DNA of 27,395 nt from positions 1-27,395 of the forward strand of contig CAKVBG010000006.1 of assembly GCA_934725345.1 (NCBI GenBank), written 5' to 3'. The notes below the pieces were generated by a model. The model did not search any database. It saw nothing but the letters and a program-made list of their open reading frames with translations, and was not told where the DNA came from. Positions 22,200 through 27,395 of the stretch are shown in pieces. Positions within the stretch are counted from its first letter, which is position 1. Each line of letters opens with the position of its first letter. The translations under genes and the position numbers were made by a program. This DNA is from an uncultured Eubacteriales bacterium. GTDB lineage: Bacteria > Bacillota > Clostridia > Oscillospirales > Acutalibacteraceae.

Positions 22200-24281
22200 A
22201 TGTTTGAAGGAAGTAAAATTTTTGAAACAGACTTTGCGGGTAAACCTCTAGTCGTGGAAACAGGGAAGTTTTCAGGCTTAGCAAATGGTTCCTGCATGAT
22301 AAAATATGGAGAAACAACTGTTCACGTTGCGGCAACGGCTTCAAAGCATCCTAAAGAGGGAATAGATTTTTTCCCGCTTTCCGTGGATTTTGAAGAAAGA
22401 CTTTATGCTGTTGGAAAGATACCGGGTTCATTTTCTAAAAGAGAAGGCAGACCCTCTGAGAAAGCGATACTTGCATCTCGGGTGATTGATAGGTCAATAA
22501 GACCGCTTTTCCCGAAGGATATGCGAAATGACGTCTGTGTTGTATGTACGGTTATGTCGGTAGATGAAAACTGCTCACCCGAAATTGCCGCCATGATTGG
22601 TGCTTCTATTGCACTTACAATTTCAGATATTCCTTGGGGTGGTCCTATCTCAGCGTGTTTTGTAGGAATGATTGAGGACGAGATAATAATAAATCCCAGC
22701 GAGAAGCTCAAATCAAAATCTAAGCTATCGCTCACTTTGACGTCCACTAAAGAGGTCATTCCGATGATTGAGGCGGGAGCTAACGAACTTTCCAACGAAG
22801 AGATGTTAAATGCTATTGAGATAGCTCATCAGGAAAACGTTAAAATTATATCGTTCATTGAGAAAATTAGGTCGGAAGTTGGAAAAGAGAAATTTGAGTA
22901 TGAAAGTTTCGCCGTTTCCGAAGATATGTTTGAGAGCGTTAAAAACAAATTTGAAGACGAGCTGAAAGTAGCACTCTACAACAAGGATAAAATTTCCAGA
23001 GAAAAAAATATCGCTTCAGTATGCAAAAAAATGCACGAAGAACTGGACGCTGTTTATCCTGAAGGTGACAAAGATTTAGATGAGTGTATGTACAAGCTGC
23101 AGAAACAGATTGTTCGCAGTTGGCTTTTGAACGAAGATAAGAGAGTAGACGGCCGTAAGATGAATGAATTAAGACCTTTAGCGGCAGAAGTAGGCATCAT
23201 TCCCAGAGTGCACGGTTCGGGGGTTTTCACCAGAGGACAAACTCAGGTTTTAACAGTTCTTACTTTAGGACCTCTTAGAGATAGTCAAACTTTGGATGGT
23301 ATCGATTCTGAAGAATCAAAAAGATATATGCACCATTATAATTTCCCTTCATATTCGGTGGGAGAAGCACGTCCTAGCAGAGGCCCTGGAAGACGTGAAA
23401 TTGGCCACGGAGCACTTGCAGAACGTGCACTTTTACCTGTGATTCCATCTGAAGAGGATTTTCCGTATTCTTTAAGGTTAGTGTCGGAAGTTCTTTCTTC
23501 AAATGGTTCAACTTCACAGGGTTCGGTGTGTGGGTCCACTTTAGCTCTAATGGATGGTGGAGTGCCTATTAAAGCTCCCGTAGCGGGGATATCTTGTGGG
23601 CTTATCACGGAAGGAAATAAATGGAAAACATTTGTTGATATTCAAGGCATTGAAGACTTTTTCGGAGATATGGACTTTAAAGTTGCGGGAACGCATAAAG
23701 GAATTACTGCAATTCAAATGGATTTAAAAATCAAGGGTCTTACAATGGAAATTATAAAAGAAGCTCTTGAAAAAACTTATCATGCTCGAGTTTATATTTT
23801 AGATGAAATTATGCTCAAGGCTATCCCGTCATCACGAAGTGAGCTTAAAAGTAGTGCTCCTAAGATTGTTAAAACAAAAGTAGACGTAGATAAAATCAGA
23901 GAAGTTATTGGAGCAGGAGGAAAAATAGTTCAGAAAATTTGCTCAACGTTTGACGTTAAAGTTGATATAGAAGAAGACGGTCGAATTTATATATTGGGCA
24001 AAGATGAGCAACAGTGCAAAAAAGCCAAAGAGTATATTACTTCTATAGTCAGCGAACCGGAAGTCGGAGCGGTTTATACGGGAAAAGTAGTCAAGTTAAT
24101 GGATTTTGGTGCATTTATCGAATTTTTGCCGGGTAAGGAAGGTCTTTGCCACATTTCTCAGATATCTGAAGAACGTGTGGGAAGAATTTCGGACGTTCTT
24201 TCTGTGGGACAAGAAGTTAAAGTGCGTATAACGGACGTTGATCCTAGAGGGAAAGTATGCCTTTCGATGCGTGGGGTTTAG
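22200..24281 (+). CDS. pnp: Polyribonucleotide nucleotidyltransferase (PNPase)
   Basis: A 693-residue trimeric 3'-5' phosphorolytic exoribonuclease, normal length. Domain order: RNase PH-like domain 1 with IPGSFSKREGRPSEKAIL and RVIDRSIRPLFP; a helical middle; RNase PH-like domain 2 with FPSYSVGEARPSRGPGRREI, then SNGSTSQGSVCGSTLALMDG and the catalytic acid cluster IEDFFGDMDFKVAGT; a KH domain near 555-615 (IREVIGAGGKIVQ); and an S1 domain near 620-693 (GAVYTGKVVKLMDFGAFIEF). It degrades mRNA with inorganic phosphate and works in the RNA degradosome. The ATG follows TATGGAGGAT. In most Firmicutes rpsO lies directly before pnp; here leader-protein D takes that place. The next gene starts 28 bases after the stop. 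Confidence 0.97.
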   Translation: MFEGSKIFETDFAGKPLVVETGKFSGLANGSCMIKYGETTVHVAATASKHPKEGIDFFPLSVDFEERLYAVGKIPGSFSKREGRPSEKAILASRVIDRSIRPLFPKDMRNDVCVVCTVMSVDENCSPEIAAMIGASIALTISDIPWGGPISACFVGMIEDEIIINPSEKLKSKSKLSLTLTSTKEVIPMIEAGANELSNEEMLNAIEIAHQENVKIISFIEKIRSEVGKEKFEYESFAVSEDMFESVKNKFEDELKVALYNKDKISREKNIASVCKKMHEELDAVYPEGDKDLDECMYKLQKQIVRSWLLNEDKRVDGRKMNELRPLAAEVGIIPRVHGSGVFTRGQTQVLTVLTLGPLRDSQTLDGIDSEESKRYMHHYNFPSYSVGEARPSRGPGRREIGHGALAERALLPVIPSEEDFPYSLRLVSEVLSSNGSTSQGSVCGSTLALMDGGVPIKAPVAGISCGLITEGNKWKTFVDIQGIEDFFGDMDFKVAGTHKGITAIQMDLKIKGLTMEIIKEALEKTYHARVYILDEIMLKAIPSSRSELKSSAPKIVKTKVDVDKIREVIGAGGKIVQKICSTFDVKVDIEEDGRIYILGKDEQQCKKAKEYITSIVSEPEVGAVYTGKVVKLMDFGAFIEFLPGKEGLCHISQISEERVGRISDVLSVGQEVKVRITDVDPRGKVCLSMRGV

Positions 24282-24309
24282 TGTAGTTTAAAGCCAAGGG
24301 GTGGTAAAC

Positions 24310-25350
24310 ATGAAGTCTTGTAAGATATTTTTGGTTGCTGCTAGTATATTTGCCTTAGTTTTTTTAGTAGGAGTTTGCTTTGGACTAAGCGAAAGACAAC
24401 CTAAAATTTCAGTTGTTATTCCTGTTTACAACACAGAGCCGTATCTTGAGAAATGTTTAGAAAGCGTTGAAAAACAGACTTTAAAAAATATTGAAATAAT
24501 TTGCGTCAATGACGGCTCTACCGATAACTCAGCCACAATACTTGAAAATTATAAAAATAAAGATAAGAGAATTAAAATAATAACTCAAGAAAATGCTGGT
24601 CTTGCAGAAGCGAGGAATGTTGGGATGGCAGCCGCTACTGGAGAGTACGTTGCTTTCCTGGACTCCGATGACTTTATGTTGCCTCATGCCTATAAACTAC
24701 TTTACGGTACAGCTAAAAAGTATGATGTGGACGTTTTAGAGTTTGGGGTGTATGTTTTTTCTGATGGAACCGAATTTGATATGAGTCAAGTAACATACGA
24801 TTTTTCTAAAATAACTTTTCAAAAGAAATTGGATGGCCAAAACCCATTTGAAGTTTTAAACTTAGGGCAATGTACTGTTTGGAATAAACTGTGGAAAAAT
24901 TCTTTTATCAAAGAAAATAATCTAAAGTTCAAGAAGGGCATTATGCCCGGAGAAGACACCTTATTCAATTGGGTTTCCTTATCTATGGTAAGAAAGTGTG
25001 CAAGGGATGCAAACAAACTCTACTGCTATAGGTCAAATCGCAAAGGCTCTATTATGGACAATATAAAAACTATGGAAACCATTGATAATAGTATAGATAT
25101 GATTCAAGAAGTAATATCGCACTACCCCGAAAGATTTAATTTCAAAGGTGGAGATATTAAAGTCATAGATATTATTTTTTATCTTACGTATGATAAAATA
25201 CTTCACGGTCTGAATGAAAACGACAGAGTTTATTATTCGCAAAAGATTGTGGAAATAGTGGAGAATTTTGTTAATCGTTATAACGTAGATCTTCCGGAAA
25301 ATTACGTCACTTCACTAAACAATTTAAAGCAAGCAGCAATCAAAAATTAA
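24310..25350 (+). CDS. Family 2 glycosyltransferase with N-terminal membrane anchor
   Basis: A 346-residue protein. ATG 24310 follows AAGGGGTGG; GTG 24301 overlaps that site. A hydrophobic segment at residues 7-25 (FLVAASIFALVFLVGV) precedes a GT-A domain: ISVVIPVYNTEPYLEKCLES (33-52), CVNDGSTDNS (64-73), NAGLAEARNVG and the metal-binding FLDSDDF (115-121), and later CTVWNKLWK and MPGEDTLF, as in family 2 transferases that build surface polysaccharides from nucleotide sugars. Most such enzymes are cytosolic and have no N-terminal span. Here, with a single basic residue pair in front (MKSCK), the segment could act as an uncleaved anchor placing the domain outside, which would be odd for a nucleotide-sugar enzyme; the inside orientation is more likely biologically. 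No other sugar genes are nearby, so the acceptor is unknown. Confidence 0.85.
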   Translation: MKSCKIFLVAASIFALVFLVGVCFGLSERQPKISVVIPVYNTEPYLEKCLESVEKQTLKNIEIICVNDGSTDNSATILENYKNKDKRIKIITQENAGLAEARNVGMAAATGEYVAFLDSDDFMLPHAYKLLYGTAKKYDVDVLEFGVYVFSDGTEFDMSQVTYDFSKITFQKKLDGQNPFEVLNLGQCTVWNKLWKNSFIKENNLKFKKGIMPGEDTLFNWVSLSMVRKCARDANKLYCYRSNRKGSIMDNIKTMETIDNSIDMIQEVISHYPERFNFKGGDIKVIDIIFYLTYDKILHGLNENDRVYYSQKIVEIVENFVNRYNVDLPENYVTSLNNLKQAAIKN

Positions 25351-25377
25351 AAGAGTTAATAGTTAGGAGTCAGGATT

Positions 25378-27186
25378 ATGGAATCAAAACGGCATATAAG
25401 GAATTTCAGTATTATTGCTCATATAGACCATGGTAAATCCACCTTGGCAGATAGAATTTTAGAGCTTACAAATTCAGTTTCAACCAGAGAAATGGAAAAC
25501 CAGCTCCTTGACAACATGGATTTAGAGAGAGAACGAGGAATAACAATAAAATCCCATGCTGTGAGTTTGGAATATAAAGCAAAAGATGGAAATAATTATC
25601 TTTTTAATTTGATAGATACTCCGGGTCATGTGGATTTTAATTATGAAGTTTCTAGATCTTTAGCGGCGTGTGAAGGTGCAATACTTGTAGTAGATGCTTC
25701 TCAAGGCATTGAAGCTCAAACCTTAGCAAACACCTATCTTGCTATTGATGCAGGCTTGGAGATAATTCCTGTTATAAATAAAGTGGATCTTCCCAGTGCC
25801 GATCCGGAAAGAGTTATAAAAGAAATTGAAGATATAATAGGAATTCCAGCCACGGATGCTCCTAAAATTTCCGCAAAAACAGGGCTGAATGTTGGAGAAG
25901 TTTTAGAAAGCATTGTTAAAAATATTCCTGCTCCTTCAGGTGATGACAGTGCCCCTCTCAAAGCACTTATCTTCGACTCTTACTACGATGCTTATAAGGG
26001 CGTAATAATTTACGTAAGAGTAAAAGAAGGCGAATTAAAAACCGGAGATAAAATCAAATTTATGGCCAATGGAGAGACTTTTGTTGTTACGGAGTGCGGA
26101 CTATCCAGAGCGACTTGTTTAGAGCCCAGTGGAGTGCTTAAAGCAGGAGAGGTAGGATATATAGCAGCGTCAATTAAAACTGTTAGTAGTGCACGTGTTG
26201 GTGATACTGTAACATTAGAAAATAATCCCGCCGCAAGTCCTTTACCGGGATACAGAGAAGTAAATCCTATGGTTTTTTGCGGGGTATATCCTCTTGATGG
26301 TTCTAGATACGCCGACCTTAAAGATGCTTTAGAGAAGCTTAAACTTAATGATGCATCACTTTCTTATGAGCTTGAAAGTTCTAGTGCTTTAGGGTTTGGG
26401 TTTCGCTGTGGATTTTTAGGACTTCTTCATATGGAGATTATCCAAGAGCGGTTAGAAAGAGAATACAATTTGGACCTCATAACAACTGCACCTAGCGTAG
26501 TTTATAAAATAAAACTTACCGATGGAAATACCGTTTTTGTTGACAATCCTACCAACTATCCTTCTGTTTGCAATATAGCTTCTTCTCAAGAACCAATGAC
26601 CGATGCTCATATATACGCACCTTCTAATTGCGTAGGATCTATTATGGAGCTTTGCCAAGATAGGCGTGGAGTTTTTGTGGATATGAAATATCTGGACACC
26701 GAAAGAGTGGATATCAACTACAAATTACCCCTAAACGAGATAGTGTACGATTTTTTTGATGCACTAAAATCCAACACAAAAGGTTATGCTTCATTTGATT
26801 ACGAACTCGATGGCTATAAAGACTCGGATTTAGTTAAGCTGGACATTATGTTAAATGGGAACGTTGTAGATGCACTTTCGTTTATAATTCATAAAGACAA
26901 AGCTTATCATAGAGCTCGTAAAATGGTTGAAAAATTGAAAAACAAAATACCTCGTCAACTTTTTGAGATACCTATTCAAGCATGTATAGGAGGAAAAATT
27001 ATAGCTAGAGAGACCGTCAAAGCTATGAGGAAGGACGTTCTTTCGAAGTGTTATGGTGGAGATATAACCCGAAAGAAAAAACTCCTTGAAAAGCAAAAAG
27101 AAGGTAAAAAGAGAATGCGTCAGCTAGGGAATGTTGAAATCCCTCAGGATGCGTTTATGTCGGTATTAAAGTTGGATGAGGACTAA
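25378..27186 (+). CDS. lepA: Elongation factor 4 (LepA), ribosome back-translocating GTPase
   Basis: A 602-residue translational GTPase of normal length. G-motifs: G1 AHIDHGKST, G2 in RERGITIK, G3 DTPGHVDF, G4 NKVDLPSADP and G5 ISAKTG. The domain order is GTPase, EF-Tu-like domain 2, EF-G-like domains III and V, and the LepA-specific C-terminal domain (CIGGKIIARETVKAMRKDV, then GGDITRKKKLLEKQKEGKKRM), which inserts near the peptidyl-transferase centre. LepA remodels stalled or mistranslocated ribosomes and aids 30S assembly. The ATG follows TTAGGAGT. In many Firmicutes lepA is followed by hemW and the heat-shock genes hrcA-grpE-dnaK; hemW does start here, overlapping the lepA end. Confidence 0.97.
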   Translation: MESKRHIRNFSIIAHIDHGKSTLADRILELTNSVSTREMENQLLDNMDLERERGITIKSHAVSLEYKAKDGNNYLFNLIDTPGHVDFNYEVSRSLAACEGAILVVDASQGIEAQTLANTYLAIDAGLEIIPVINKVDLPSADPERVIKEIEDIIGIPATDAPKISAKTGLNVGEVLESIVKNIPAPSGDDSAPLKALIFDSYYDAYKGVIIYVRVKEGELKTGDKIKFMANGETFVVTECGLSRATCLEPSGVLKAGEVGYIAASIKTVSSARVGDTVTLENNPAASPLPGYREVNPMVFCGVYPLDGSRYADLKDALEKLKLNDASLSYELESSSALGFGFRCGFLGLLHMEIIQERLEREYNLDLITTAPSVVYKIKLTDGNTVFVDNPTNYPSVCNIASSQEPMTDAHIYAPSNCVGSIMELCQDRRGVFVDMKYLDTERVDINYKLPLNEIVYDFFDALKSNTKGYASFDYELDGYKDSDLVKLDIMLNGNVVDALSFIIHKDKAYHRARKMVEKLKNKIPRQLFEIPIQACIGGKIIARETVKAMRKDVLSKCYGGDITRKKKLLEKQKEGKKRMRQLGNVEIPQDAFMSVLKLDED

Positions 27187-27395
27187 AAAGTTTTCAGAAA
27201 GGAGTGAAAAACCGCTGGAGGATAATTCTTTAGGGATATATATTCACATACCGTTTTGCAAAACTAAATGTAGTTACTGCAATTTTTATTCTTTGTGTTC
27301 GGGAGATGCAGACGCCCTGAATAACTACACTGATTGTGTGTGTGAGAGAGTTTGCAAATGGGGGAGTACTTTAAACAAAACAGTTGATACTATCT
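27176..27395 (+). CDS. hemW: HemW-like radical SAM protein (partial, runs off the window)
   Basis: The first 73 residues of a radical SAM protein. The stretch LGIYIHIPFCKTKCSYCNFY carries the CxxxCxxC motif that binds the 4Fe-4S cluster and matches HemW (formerly mis-annotated as oxygen-independent coproporphyrinogen oxidase), a haem chaperone that delivers haem to respiratory enzymes. The ATG at 27176 overlaps lepA by 11 bases without a clear ribosome site; a CTG at 27215, ten bases after AGAAAGGAG, would give a start (LEDNSLGIYIHIPFC) closer to the family norm, so the true start is uncertain. The order lepA-hemW is conserved in Firmicutes. The C-terminal part is outside the window. Confidence 0.88.
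   Translation, partial: MRTKKFSERSEKPLEDNSLGIYIHIPFCKTKCSYCNFYSLCSGDADALNNYTDCVCERVCKWGSTLNKTVDTI

Overview
The window is a stretch of an AT-rich, low-GC Gram-positive chromosome, most likely from an anaerobic spore-forming clostridium. Supporting evidence: the left edge is the C-terminus of the spore-coat ATPase SpoIVA; there is a glycyl-radical (oxygen-sensitive) class III ribonucleotide reductase; TTG and GTG starts are common behind strong AGGAGG-type ribosome binding sites; and the zinc-ribbon/kinase/PASTA protein is of a clostridial style. No rRNA, tRNA, CRISPR array, phage or insertion sequence was recognised.

Layout. 1-840: spoIVA end, an MmcQ/YjbR-like gene and a broken leader gene. 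921-2417 (minus): large leader-bearing protein A. 2734-3246: small basic protein of unknown function. 3372-9722: a plus-strand run of housekeeping genes: ComEA-like DNA-binding protein, a zinc ABC transporter (znuA-znuC-znuB), a RodA/FtsW-type cell-wall polymerase, an iron-sulfur flavoprotein and a PASTA pseudokinase. 9929-12010: leader-bearing protein B with a macro domain. 12309-14914: anaerobic dNTP synthesis (NrdH-like thioredoxin, NrdD, NrdG-like activator). 14973-16665: iron-sulfur cluster assembly (IscS, IscU). 16874-17293: small Sec-secreted Cys-containing protein. 17466-20213: leader-bearing coiled-coil protein C. 20753-22084: leader-bearing protein D. 22200-27395: pnp, a membrane-anchored family 2 glycosyltransferase, lepA and the start of hemW.

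The unusual content is the set of four large proteins (A-D; 498, 693, 915 and 443 aa) plus one decayed copy. All begin with a 47-77 residue helical leader ending in V-[SA]-G-G, like the double-glycine (Nif11-like) leaders of ribosomal peptides, but the cargo is a full-size protein rather than a small peptide. After the GG each has a small-residue-rich hydrophobic stretch, a linker, a second hydrophobic segment, a low-complexity linker and then an unrelated C-terminal domain: macro domain in B, long coiled coil plus a globular domain in C, unknown in A and D. They are single genes between core operons and at least A, B, C and D have their own consensus-like SigA promoters. This looks like a dispersed, expanding family of exported or envelope-anchored effector-like proteins sharing one sorting leader. 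No C39 peptidase/ABC exporter is in the window, so the export machinery must lie elsewhere if the model is right.

The core genes form ordinary functional units: zinc uptake; cell-wall elongation with a PASTA sensor-like protein; anaerobic dNTP production followed by Fe-S cluster biogenesis, which supplies clusters to the NrdG-like and HemW radical enzymes and the flavoprotein; RNA turnover (Pnp) and translation (LepA).
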